Below, in pieces: positions 26,046 through 33,579 of a stretch of DNA of 64,000 bases (position 1 is the stretch's first letter; every line of letters begins with the position of its first letter). Below the pieces are notes generated by a model. The model made no database searches, was not told the DNA's origin, and saw only the letters and a program-made list of their open reading frames with translations. Origin of the DNA: Dyella humicola (GTDB taxonomy: Bacteria > Pseudomonadota > Gammaproteobacteria > Xanthomonadales > Rhodanobacteraceae); contig NZ_JAPDPC010000001.1 of the NCBI RefSeq assembly GCF_026283945.1, forward strand, positions 806,001 to 870,000, read 5' to 3'. Position numbers and translations under genes: made by a program.

Positions 26046-26177
26046 GCACGTCCAAGCTAAGAGGGGAGCGAAGCCAGCAGCTCACTTTCCCCGCCATCGC
26101 CCCCGGCTTGGTGCACCCCGAGCGCGGTTGCAAGATATAGTCTCGTCTTGCATGAGACGCTTGATCTCGCTTAATCC

Positions 26178-26408
26178 TCAGATCTTCGCCGACTTCGCTA
26201 GCGTGGCTACCGACATACCCAGCCCCGTCGCGACCCGGCTCAGAGTTTGGATGCTCATGTTGACTAGACCCCTCTCAACCTTGCCGTATTGGGCGCGGTG
26301 CATACCGATGGCGTCGGCAAAGGACTCCTGGCTGAACTCTAGTGCCTCGCGTCTGCGGCGAATGGCACCTGCTAGTTTCATTTGGGCGGTCGGCTCTTCC
26401 ATGGCCAC
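26178..26408 (-). CDS. XRE-family helix-turn-helix regulator
   Basis: A 76-aa protein that is essentially one XRE/Cro DNA-binding domain (IRRRREALEFSQESFADAIG, then MHRAQYGKVERG). The length and the divergent neighbour suggest a small repressor controlling itself and the gene at 26488. The shared 67-80 bp promoter region carries palindromic sites built on CTAC/GTAG. It could be an antitoxin-like regulator or an element control protein. Confidence 0.85.
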   Translation of the reverse strand: MAMEEPTAQMKLAGAIRRRREALEFSQESFADAIGMHRAQYGKVERGLVNMSIQTLSRVATGLGMSVATLAKSAKI

Positions 26409-26422
26409 GACCCTAGATTGGT

Positions 26423-26469
26423 GCTACTTTTAGGACTACGCCCTTAAATGTAGGCTACTTAAAAGTAGC
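26423..26469. promoter_or_regulatory. Operators between XRE gene and divergent gene
   Basis: A perfect dyad GCTACTT-AA-AAGTAGC lies at 26454-26469. An upstream copy of one arm, GCTACTTTTA, lies at 26423-26432, with a further CTAC half-site at 26436. These fill the space between the divergent starts at 26408 and 26488 and are the natural targets of the XRE protein. Confidence 0.6.
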
Positions 26470-26487
26470 ATTGAGGTGGCTGTGAGC

Positions 26488-26826
26488 ATGCGCCTTGTGG
26501 ACGATGACCTCGATATATCAGTTGAGCTGAACCTCGACCCCACGGTCAGGGCTGCCCTGAGCGTCCAATTGCAGCGGGCGGCCTTTGGGCAAGGCGCATC
26601 GCTATTCGAGTGGAGGTTGGCGCAACGTCTGTCTGATGCTCTGGATTCTGATCTCCAGCCGCCATCGGCGAGCCAGCTTTCTTATGCCATGTCCATCTCC
26701 AAAGCCTTGGACATTTCCCTCCCGAGCGAAGCCTTGAAATTCAGAGGCTCGATGAGCGAATTCCTAGGCCGCTACGCGCAGCAATTCAAGCAATTGCAGC
26801 AGCGAGCCGAAGGACTTCACGAGTAA
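26488..26826 (+). CDS. Hypothetical protein divergent from XRE regulator
   Basis: A 112-aa soluble protein that I do not recognise. The second half (residues about 60-98, PSASQLSYAMSISKALDISL, then PSEALKFRGSMSEFLGRY) has the form QLxYAxxIxxxLxIxLPxEAL, a helical motif I have seen in accessory proteins of integrative elements and phages. It shares its promoter region with the XRE gene and is probably under its control. The start may instead be GTG at 26476 or 26482; GAGG lies at 26473-26476. Confidence 0.55.
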   Translation: MRLVDDDLDISVELNLDPTVRAALSVQLQRAAFGQGASLFEWRLAQRLSDALDSDLQPPSASQLSYAMSISKALDISLPSEALKFRGSMSEFLGRYAQQFKQLQQRAEGLHE

Positions 26827-26975
26827 AAGAAGATTGGCTCCAAGAACTTCCCGAGGTAACTATGGTTGCATCGCAGCAAATCGGCGTTGGCTCATTTGCA
26901 GGCGTTGAAGAACGCAGCGAGTGGCGACTGTAAAGGCAGGCACGCAAGACCACCCAACACTAGGACATCTACGCG

Positions 26976-27128
26976 ATGAAGCTCGCGGAATTCCACACGA
27001 GCATGATCACGCGCGCAGATCGTCGAGTTTCGCTGGATGTCTATCTGCCAAAGACATTAGTCGGCGAGGCCTATATGAAACTGACGGTTATAGAAGCCGC
27101 GATCTTCGTGTCCTTCAAGGAGCCCTGA
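26976..27128 (+). pseudogene. mqsR: Decayed mqsR toxin (C-terminal half)
   Basis: A 50-codon frame matching the C-terminal half of the MqsR mRNA interferase: DVYLPKTLVGEAYMKLTVIE then a VSFKEP ending, as in MqsR proteins. In-frame upstream there is TAG at 26961, and the N-terminal half is not readable in one frame, so the toxin is truncated and surely inactive. It directly precedes the mqsA remnant with a 2-bp gap, the normal mqsRA order. This looks like a dead toxin-antitoxin pair left in the island. Confidence 0.7.
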
Positions 27129-27130
27129 CC

Positions 27131-27379
27131 ATGAAATGTCCATCCTGTGTAGCCGCGGCGCTGGTTCCTGACACCCGCGACATGCCATGCACCTACAAGG
27201 GTGCGTCGACCGTCATTCCAGACATCACCGGCGATTACTGCCCGGCATGCGGAGAAGCGATCTTCAATGCAGCCGAGTCGTCCCGCGTCAGTACGGCGAT
27301 GTTGGAGTTCAACAGGCGCGTGAATGCCTCAATCGCGGACCCAAGCTTCATCACCAGTGTTCCGACTGTTCAAAGGTAG
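27131..27379 (+). pseudogene. mqsA: Truncated mqsA antitoxin
   Basis: An 82-aa frame with the MqsA zinc-binding N-terminal domain: MKCPSC at the start and DYCPACGEAIFNAAESSRV with the second CxxC. MqsA proteins are about 130 residues and have a C-terminal helix-turn-helix that binds the operator. Here the frame ends right after FITSV, where that domain should begin, so the DNA-binding half is lost. It may still fold and bind zinc. It follows the mqsR remnant. Confidence 0.75.
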
Positions 27380-27428
27380 CACTGAGCGCTAGTGCTCGAA
27401 CGGAGCAGCGCGACAGTCGATCGCGCAC

Positions 27429-27452
27429 ACCTCCCTAGATGACTAAAGAAAT
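27429..27452 (+). repeat. 24-bp direct repeat, copy 1
   Basis: It contains GATGACTAAAGAAAT in its core and matches the copy at 27876 with one difference in 24 bases. Both copies are followed by similar sequence with a TATGAT box (27470-27475 here) and then an ATG about 30 bases after the repeat. The repeat therefore probably carries a promoter. Confidence 0.75.
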
Positions 27453-27483
27453 CACGCGCATGCTCGGACTATGATTCTCGTCC

Positions 27484-27768
27484 ATGCAGGCACGCCAGGC
27501 GAGGCCACCGATGACGACGAATGATTACTTCAAGGCCGAATGGTTAGCGCTGGACCCGGATGTCCTTGAGCGGCTGATTCCGGTGCGGCATGGCCACGTG
27601 CGAATCGAGGATATTGAAGCGGCGTCGCGCACGACAGCACCGAATCTGGAGCAGGCCTGGGCGGTGTGTGCCTACGGCATCACGTGCTCGGGGGATGGCA
27701 TTCCTCTTCGCGATTGGAGGCGTTTTTTGGGCACGTTGCGATGGATGCGTGAGCAAGCTCAACGTTAA
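27484..27768 (+). CDS. Hypothetical protein between the two 24-bp repeats
   Basis: A 94-aa protein of unknown function with no membrane segment (core EWLALDPDVLERLIPVRHGH). The ATG at 27484 lies only 8 bases after a TATGAT box, so the mRNA would be nearly leaderless. An internal ATG at 27511 (MTTNDYF) is an alternative. The gene lies on a 447-bp unit bounded by the two direct repeats and looks like a small cassette. I do not recognise the family. Confidence 0.45.
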   Translation: MQARQARPPMTTNDYFKAEWLALDPDVLERLIPVRHGHVRIEDIEAASRTTAPNLEQAWAVCAYGITCSGDGIPLRDWRRFLGTLRWMREQAQR

Positions 27769-27875
27769 CGGGCCAGCCTTCAACACAGCCTACGCGGCGG
27801 CTCTTAGTCAACTGGGGAGGTCGGAGAATGCCTCGAATGTGGGCGCGGATGGCGGCCCCGTCGCCATCAATCCGA

Positions 27876-27899
27876 ACCTCCCCAGATGACTAAAGAAAT
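27876..27899 (+). repeat. 24-bp direct repeat, copy 2
   Basis: The second copy differs from the first at one base (c for t). A TATGAT box at 27916-27921 and an ATG at 27928 follow at nearly the same distances as in copy 1. That ATG opens a 32-codon frame ending at 28026, overlapping the HAD-like gene in another frame. Confidence 0.75.
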
Positions 27900-27958
27900 T
27901 TGCGCTGTGCTGCCATATGATCGCGACATGCGCCACTGGCTGCCGGAGCGCTATTCAC

Positions 27959-28531
27959 ATGCAGACGTTGAGTCACCGGACGAATCAGTGTCCCGAATCA
28001 CCTTCCACTTGGATTCTATTCGTTGAAACCAAGGGGATGTGGAACACCGAAGACGTACCCGAAATGCAGGGCTCGAGTGATGTTTACACCCCGCCGAAGC
28101 AGCGCCTGATGGATGGCCCGCAACTGGAGCACGCTCTGGCGCCGTATCTGGATCACGTGGAGATTGTGATCTCCGATTGGGGCGCTCTCCATGCACCGCT
28201 CGAGGCCTTTCGACGACAGCTTCCCATAGACGTTGCCAAACGCGTGATCGACTCGATGTTCCTGCCTGAGCTCACCAATTCGTCTTGGAGTGAGTACCAC
28301 TCCACAGTGGTGACTCGGTACGACTGTCTGCGATTGTGGCTGGATCGACGGCGCCCCCGTGCGGGTGACCAATGGATCGCGATCGAGCAGGGCGCGCAGC
28401 TCGACGCCTGGCCAGCGAGGGAAAGAGAACACGTGATCATTGGGAAGCTTGCGCAGCCCCAGGTTTTGCGTCGGGTGCTTGAGCGCCTGAATGCGCAGCT
28501 CGGAACGCCTGGCGCGGCGAATTCGATATAG
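27959..28531 (+). CDS. HAD-like protein lacking the catalytic Asp motif
   Basis: A 190-aa protein that aligns by eye with the HAD protein at 29159: ILFVETKGMWNTEDV stands where that protein has ILYLDFDGVLHHDDV, and LAPYLDHVEIVISDWGALHA where it has LAPYPQVKIVLSTSW. The catalytic DxDGV has become VETKG, so it cannot use the normal HAD mechanism; it may be a regulatory paralogue or a decaying copy. The start is uncertain: ATG at 27959 is taken, but 27917 is also in frame and 28037 would remove the first strand. It lies upstream of the phosphatase-like gene. Confidence 0.5.
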   Translation: MQTLSHRTNQCPESPSTWILFVETKGMWNTEDVPEMQGSSDVYTPPKQRLMDGPQLEHALAPYLDHVEIVISDWGALHAPLEAFRRQLPIDVAKRVIDSMFLPELTNSSWSEYHSTVVTRYDCLRLWLDRRRPRAGDQWIAIEQGAQLDAWPAREREHVIIGKLAQPQVLRRVLERLNAQLGTPGAANSI

Positions 28532-28625
28532 ACATTGCACTTGGCCAACCAAAACGCCAGGGTCAATCGGTGCCTCGCTCAATTCGGCAGCTAAATCCAA
28601 CATGATGTCGTCGAGGCTCAAAACC

Positions 28626-29081
28626 ATGATCGCGCGCCTGTATCGCCCCCCAGGAGGTAGGCGACAGGTCATCGCCGTGTCGCGGCAGGAGGCCGCGCAA
28701 TTGCCGCCACTACTCACCCTCGCCGTCATCTCGATCACGGCGCCGGATCGCGCACGCGCGAAACTGCCACCGATAGCACACATGCTGCGATTGAGTTTTG
28801 CTGACGTTGATTTCGATCGACGGGAACTCTCCGAGCGTGCCCGACAAAAGCTACCTCAGGCCTTTCAGCACGAGCAGGCCATCGCCATCCATACCTTTGT
28901 GCGAGGCTTGCCGCCGACCGTCGCGAGCATTGTCGTGCATTGCGAAGGTGGCTTCTCGCGCTCTTCTGCCATCGCCCTCGGACTGGCTAATCACTATGGC
29001 TACGAGGCGTGGGTCAAGGATGAGGCATCCGCCAATCGCTCCGTCCTCAACCGGCTTCTTGAACATGGCGCGACCCCATAA
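28626..29081 (+). CDS. Protein tyrosine phosphatase-like protein
   Basis: A 151-aa protein with the phosphatase P-loop HCEGGFSRSS (the HC-x5-R signature) near residue 108, preceded by a hydrophobic strand ASIVV, as in dual-specificity phosphatases. A general-acid Asp may be in SFADVDFD. It lies between two HAD-type genes on the same strand, so the three could act together in phosphate removal from nucleic acid ends or proteins; this is inference. The start at 28626 (MIARLYRP) is the most likely; 28602 and 28491 are also in frame. Confidence 0.6.
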   Translation: MIARLYRPPGGRRQVIAVSRQEAAQLPPLLTLAVISITAPDRARAKLPPIAHMLRLSFADVDFDRRELSERARQKLPQAFQHEQAIAIHTFVRGLPPTVASIVVHCEGGFSRSSAIALGLANHYGYEAWVKDEASANRSVLNRLLEHGATP

Positions 29082-29158
29082 AGCGCCGAAGCGCTTGATG
29101 TCTCCAGCAAGGCGCTACCTATCGTGTCACTGACGAAAGGCCCAAAGGTACCGTCCCA

Positions 29159-30139
29159 ATGATCCTCTACCTCGATTTTGACGGCGTGCTGCATCATGAC
29201 GACGTCCGGCTTGACCTGCACAACCGCCCCTATTTGCGCGGATCCGGTACCCTATTCGAATACGCGGACCGACTCACGCAGGTGCTCGCACCGTATCCGC
29301 AGGTCAAGATCGTCCTTTCGACCAGTTGGGTGAGAGTCAAGCGCTTCAGCTACGCCGTGGGCCGGCTACCAGTTGAACTTCGCCAGCGCGTAATCGGGGC
29401 GACCTGGCACAGTCGCTTCATGCTCGATGACGAGCTACTGGATTGGTGGCTAAACACCGCGACTCGCTATGAGCAAATCATTCGTGACGTCCGGCGCCGG
29501 CAACCGCAGCAATGGCTCGCGCTTGATGACGACGCAGAGGGGTGGCCCGACAGCGCGAGCGCGCATCTAGTGTGCTGTGATTCCCGACTTGGCCTCAGTG
29601 AATCGAGGGTCTGCCGGGAGCTTGAAGGCCGGCTTGCCGAATTCCATAGGATTGGAATCACTGGCGAGGGCGGCACTATGCAGGCCACAGGAGTGGGGCG
29701 ACCTCACTGCGCGAAAGCCTTGACTACCAAAAATCGCGCCCGAGTAGCCGCCATGACCGCAAAGGCCAAGTATGCGGCGCGGAACGGGACCCGCTGGTTC
29801 AGTTCCTCCGAGCTTCTGGCACAGGCGAAGCTTCAAGGGCTTCTGACCATACCCACGCCAAGCGAATGGACAACTCACCGACGGATGTTTGCGATTGATC
29901 TGGACGGCGAACCGCGCTTTCCCGCATATGGACTGGATCCGCTCACCTTCGAACCATTCCCGGCGATGGCTGCGATCCTGGATATTCTTGAGGGTCGTGA
30001 CGCCTGGTTCCTCGCAGTGTGGTTCGAGTCCGTCAATAGCTACCTCGGCGGCGTTTGTCCGCGAGAGGTATTGGCGCAGGATCCGATTCGCGTGATCTCC
30101 GCAGCCCAGAACGAAGCCGCGGGCATCATCCATGGCTAA
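29159..30139 (+). CDS. HAD-domain protein fused to antitoxin-like (MbcA/ParS/Xre-type) domain
   Basis: A 326-aa two-part protein. Residues 1-165 are a HAD hydrolase domain like that of the Swiss-army-knife RNA repair proteins: YLDFDGVLHH with the two catalytic Asp residues, VLSTSW, and ALDDD near residue 122. Residues 174-326 start again at Met174 and look like a free-standing antitoxin family: FSSSELLAQAKLQGLL as a degenerate helix-turn-helix, then FPAYGLDP, VWFESVNSYLGGVCPREVLA and DPIRVISAAQNEA, which is the MbcA/ParS toxin-binding style. No toxin of the expected RES type is adjacent. The joint may be a natural fusion or an old loss of a stop codon. Confidence 0.65.
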   Translation: MILYLDFDGVLHHDDVRLDLHNRPYLRGSGTLFEYADRLTQVLAPYPQVKIVLSTSWVRVKRFSYAVGRLPVELRQRVIGATWHSRFMLDDELLDWWLNTATRYEQIIRDVRRRQPQQWLALDDDAEGWPDSASAHLVCCDSRLGLSESRVCRELEGRLAEFHRIGITGEGGTMQATGVGRPHCAKALTTKNRARVAAMTAKAKYAARNGTRWFSSSELLAQAKLQGLLTIPTPSEWTTHRRMFAIDLDGEPRFPAYGLDPLTFEPFPAMAAILDILEGRDAWFLAVWFESVNSYLGGVCPREVLAQDPIRVISAAQNEAAGIIHG

Positions 30140-30161
30140 TGGCTTCCCGCAAAGGTGCACT

Positions 30162-30416
30162 ATGCAGACCTACAACATCCGCGATGCGAAGACGCAACTC
30201 TCGCGCTTGGTGGACCGGGCCGCCAAGGGTGAGTCCTTCGTGATCGCCAAGGCTGGCAAACCGATGGTCAAGGTCGTCGCACTGGATGCTCCGGAGACAC
30301 CACGGGTCAGGCGCTTCGGTTACCTGGCCGGAAAGATCAGCGTGCCTGGCGACTTCGACACGATGGGTGCGGAAGACATCGAGAAAATGTTCGTGGGTGC
30401 GGGCGGCAAGCCTTAG
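30162..30416 (+). CDS. Phd/YefM-type antitoxin, orphan
   Basis: An 84-aa antitoxin of the Phd/YefM family: MQTYNIRDAKTQLSRLVDRA with KGESFVIAKAGKPMVKVV is the DNA-binding half of prevent-host-death proteins usually paired with a PIN-domain VapC toxin. No PIN-domain gene follows within the next 170 bp, so it is an orphan. The start at 30162 is used; the in-frame start at 30132 overlaps the preceding gene and adds non-conserved residues. Confidence 0.85.
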   Translation: MQTYNIRDAKTQLSRLVDRAAKGESFVIAKAGKPMVKVVALDAPETPRVRRFGYLAGKISVPGDFDTMGAEDIEKMFVGAGGKP

Positions 30417-30586
30417 TGCGTATTCCGGTCGAACTGAACATCAGTTCCAGTAAGCGCTGACCACGCTGCTGCTGATCAGGGATGCCGACGAGCCCTTACG
30501 GCTATATTCTGGGCAGGTCTGCTTCCGACCCGGAGCAGACCCTTCGAGGGTGTCTCAGACATACGACGGCAACGCGGGGCGATCTC

Positions 30587-31231
30587 ATGAATCCGAAAAC
30601 CGATTCGGAAACTCTCTTTGAATCGTTCTGTACGCATCATCAGCTCCAGTGGGATCCTATCCCGACTGACGTCACGGCCAGACCCGATTACAAGCTGACG
30701 ATTGGCGACATTCAGATTGCGGTCGAGATCAAGCAGCTCGACACGCTTAGCGGCTTCATTCTCGGCGGCAGAAGCAGTCGAACGACAGGTGATCACGTCC
30801 GTGCGGCCATCAAAAGCGCCCATAGCCAGATCAAATGGGCGAGTCGCTCAGACATGCCGGGGTTGCTCCTGATCTACAACGCGCGTGATCCGTGGCAGGC
30901 CTTTGGCACTGAGGAACATGACTTCCTCGACGCCATGTATGGTGAGCGAACGGTCAAAATCTCAAAAGGGACGGGCGCGCATGGTCCGGTATTTCACGGC
31001 AGAAATGCAAAGCTACGGGCTGACGACAACGTCGGCTTCAGCGGCGTTGGACATTTGCTTCGCATACAGCGCCGATGGCCCATAATTACGATCTACGAAA
31101 ACGCCCATGCGCGATACCCGTTGCCATTTGAGCTGCTTAAGCCGTACTTCGAGGTCAGACGCGTAATGCTCGAACGCATAGATACCCGGCCTCGCGGATC
31201 GGAGGTTCCCAATAGCGGCGATGTGGACTAG
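30587..31231 (+). CDS. PD-(D/E)XK nuclease-like protein
   Basis: A 214-aa soluble protein. Residues about 30-55 read TARPDYKLTIGDIQIAVEIK, with the spacing of the PD-(D/E)XK active site (Asp in PDY, Glu and Lys in VEIK), and an upstream Glu in LFESFC could complete it. The remainder is unrecognised. It may be a solitary restriction-like nuclease or a repair enzyme of the island. A TATATT box lies upstream at 30502. An intrinsic terminator follows directly. No methylase is adjacent. Confidence 0.55.
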   Translation: MNPKTDSETLFESFCTHHQLQWDPIPTDVTARPDYKLTIGDIQIAVEIKQLDTLSGFILGGRSSRTTGDHVRAAIKSAHSQIKWASRSDMPGLLLIYNARDPWQAFGTEEHDFLDAMYGERTVKISKGTGAHGPVFHGRNAKLRADDNVGFSGVGHLLRIQRRWPIITIYENAHARYPLPFELLKPYFEVRRVMLERIDTRPRGSEVPNSGDVD

Positions 31232-31262
31232 ACGGGCTACCCGTTTTTCTTTTTTTTTTCCG
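31232..31262 (+). terminator. Intrinsic terminator after nuclease-like gene
   Basis: ACGGG-cta-CCCGT (31232-31244) is followed by a long T-rich run (TTTTTC then ten T). It starts right at the stop codon of the preceding gene. Confidence 0.8.
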
Positions 31263-31351
31263 TTTTCGAGTCAGCCCCAGGGGGCGTTGCTGCCTTACCG
31301 GCTCCAGGGGCATGCCGGAATGGTGCGGCCTCAAGCCGAGGTCATTGCACG

Positions 31352-31471
31352 TCAGGGAGGCCTGCCGTAGGAATAGATTCGACCGTATCCATTCAACTGA
31401 GAGATCACGGTGGTCGATCCGGCCATTCGATCCATGGTATTGATCACCGGCTTGAAGTCGACGATGTGCAT
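31352..31471 (-). other. Possible gene remnant on the minus strand
   Basis: A 39-codon frame (MHIVDFKPVINTMDRMAGST, then VISQLNGYGRIYSYGRPP) reads like real protein, and the frame stays open upstream past 31549. It has no ribosome site and no recognised family. It could be the end of a lost gene. The rest of 31263-31548 holds nothing else I can name. Confidence 0.2.
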
Positions 31472-31548
31472 GGTCCCCGTTCCGCCCAAGTGCGGCGCGC
31501 CATCCAAGCGGTGATATAGCTCACTTAAACCAGCTTGGAGTCTGATTG

Positions 31549-31788
31549 ATGAAGGCGAAAATGAAGCTTGCTGGCGGTGGCGCCACGGTCACACTTCCCG
31601 CTTCAGTCATTTCCGCCGCCGGATTTCGTCCGGGTGCTGAGGTAGAGATCCACGTGGAGAACGGCCGCGTTGCCCTGACCCAACGCGGAAGCGACGCCTT
31701 ACTTGATCGCCTGCTCGAAGGAATCACGCCGGCGAACATCCATAGGGAGGTCGATACAGGCGGCCCTCTCGGAAACGAGGCGCTCTGA
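31549..31788 (+). CDS. AbrB/MazE-type antitoxin-like protein, orphan
   Basis: A 79-aa protein with a swapped-hairpin AbrB/MazE DNA-binding N-terminus (GATVTLPASVISAAGFRPGA, then EVEIHVENGRVALTQR). GGAG lies 8 bases before the ATG at 31549. No MazF-like toxin follows, so it is an orphan antitoxin or a free-standing regulator. It converges on hipA. Confidence 0.7.
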   Translation: MKAKMKLAGGGATVTLPASVISAAGFRPGAEVEIHVENGRVALTQRGSDALLDRLLEGITPANIHREVDTGGPLGNEAL

Positions 31789-32195
31789 CCTTCTGGTTGA
31801 AGCACGCCATACCCGGGCCATGAAGTTCAGAATCATGTCGTAGTGGTCGTTGCGTTGACCGGTTGAAACGGCAACCCGAAGCGGACATAGAAGATCAAGG
31901 TTGGTCAGACATTAGGTGGGCGCCAGGGATAGACCGTTGATGTAGCGCGGACATGCAATTTCCTGGCATTTTTCGCCGTATTCAAAGCCGGATGGCATGT
32001 CTGTCGTCCCGAGTTGCGTCTGCCGCGGCGCTGGGTAGCAAAAAGGCGCAACCTTAGCGCTGTTTGTGCGTGAATCTGGGAGTCGCAGGCCGCACGAAAC
32101 TGGCATGGCTCATTGAGCAGAATTCTCTCCTTGGGGTTAGCGCTCCCCCGTACTGACCTAACCAGAGTCAACCCAGAAAGTGCGGGGTGCCAGGT
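31789..32195. other. 407-bp gap with no supported gene
   Basis: Between the MazE-like gene and hipA, which converge. Only short overlapping frames are present on the minus strand (31905-32171) and none looks conserved. A small palindrome CAGGTT-CAA-AACCTG at 32191-32205 spans the hipA stop codon and may help end transcription. Confidence 0.4.
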
Positions 32196-33488
32196 TCAAA
32201 ACCTGTCCGGGTAGCCTTCGAAAACGTAGTCATTGAGGAACTGCCGTTTCCAGAAGACCTCTCGCTGCCCCTGACTTAGGCCTGCCTCGTCACAGATACC
32301 GTGCCAGTGACGGCGAACACCGATCACTTGTGCAGCGATTAGCGCTCGAGCGTCCACGTCAGCGAGAAGAAACTGAGGGGCTGCACGTCGACAGCTTTCA
32401 AGCCGGCTGCGTCGATCATCCCCGTTGATAAACATGGCTTGGTTGGCTTCGCGCCCCAGTCGCGATTGAGGGCAAATGTCATACGCCGGGGTGAGCGACA
32501 AATGGGCGCCGCCCCAGAATGCCGCATGATTGCGGGCATGATCGTCTGTGTTGCCCACCAATACGTTGAAGACCATGCGTCCAAAGAGTTCATGAAGGGT
32601 GGCCTCTGGCTCGGTGAAGTGAGCCTGGATAATCGTCGCGAGTTCGCAGTAGCTCGCGTAGCGCGCCTCCATTTCACTCAAGCCGAATAGGGTTAGTGCC
32701 GACACCATCGCGCGACGTGTCCAGCCGCGATCGTGGCGTTCGCGATCGAAGCGCTGGACGAGCAGCACATCCTTACCGCGGGCCTGCTGCAGTTGCACCG
32801 GGGCCACGGTCAGGTGGGCAGCTTCCTTAGCCAGTCGCATGGCCACGTACTCCGCCTTGACGACGGCTTGAACATCGCCCGGCGCAGGGAATTTGGCAAT
32901 GAAGTGACCGCGGGCGTCCTCCACCAACGCCTTCGGACGCGCGCCCCCCACGCCGCTGCCTTGATTCAGCGCCTCGGTGAGCGATGGTGACATCGGCTCT
33001 CCCTCTTCCAGACATTCGGCCGCCTCCAGGAGCGCATCAAGGGCGACAGGCTTGAGCGCACGTGGCTCGTAGCGGGCTCCGGAGCGTTGGAAGTCCAAAG
33101 CTCCGATGCGGCCGGAGCTGGAATGCAGCATGACGGTCAGCTCATCTAGTTCAATGTCGCGAGCGGCTTCGCCCACTAAACCGGTGAGCTGACGAACGAT
33201 GGTTCGACGGCCCCACGCATCGGGTGATCCGTCACGAAGGCATCCGGCGACATCGAGCGGAGGCAATGGAGTCAATACGCCACGCTGCAGCGGCAACTCC
33301 GGCGCAAAGATCGGAATGGCATCGCCGCGCTCCAGGTAAGATGAGCTGTAGGTAAACTGACATACCAAACCCTCGACGGCCAATTGGCCCGCAACCACGG
33401 GCTCAAGTCGCCCAGGAAGCCAGATCCACACGAAGGCGTCCTTCGGAGCGAGCTCGCCAACCTGCCTTGCCCTTTGACTAGAGCTCAT
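32196..33488 (-). CDS. hipA: HipA-type serine/threonine kinase toxin, orphan
   Basis: A 430-aa HipA-family kinase. Visible are the N-terminal HipA domain (GSPDAWGRR), the nucleotide loop GSGVGGARPKALV (about residue 177), the catalytic loop FNVLVGNTDDHARNHA with its Asp (about 318), and the metal-binding YDICP. In studied HipA proteins phosphorylation of a tRNA synthetase stops growth and the HipB protein, encoded next door, restrains it. No hipB-like helix-turn-helix gene is upstream of 33488 or downstream, so it is unpaired here; the XRE protein at 26178 is too far to assume a pairing. Confidence 0.88.
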   Translation of the reverse strand: MSSSQRARQVGELAPKDAFVWIWLPGRLEPVVAGQLAVEGLVCQFTYSSSYLERGDAIPIFAPELPLQRGVLTPLPPLDVAGCLRDGSPDAWGRRTIVRQLTGLVGEAARDIELDELTVMLHSSSGRIGALDFQRSGARYEPRALKPVALDALLEAAECLEEGEPMSPSLTEALNQGSGVGGARPKALVEDARGHFIAKFPAPGDVQAVVKAEYVAMRLAKEAAHLTVAPVQLQQARGKDVLLVQRFDRERHDRGWTRRAMVSALTLFGLSEMEARYASYCELATIIQAHFTEPEATLHELFGRMVFNVLVGNTDDHARNHAAFWGGAHLSLTPAYDICPQSRLGREANQAMFINGDDRRSRLESCRRAAPQFLLADVDARALIAAQVIGVRRHWHGICDEAGLSQGQREVFWKRQFLNDYVFEGYPDRF

Positions 33489-33579
33489 GTTGTACGCTCA
33501 ATCCTGTCAATGGTTACCTCGGTGTCAAAAGGCGTCACCACCTTTCTACGCCATAGGCTTGTCTACCGCGAATCCTTGA

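Noticed and set aside
32176-32215. tRNA-like T-arm at the end of hipA (caggttcaaaacctg)
   Set aside because: There is no anticodon arm or acceptor strand, and the sequence encodes the conserved-looking end of HipA. A short palindrome explains it.
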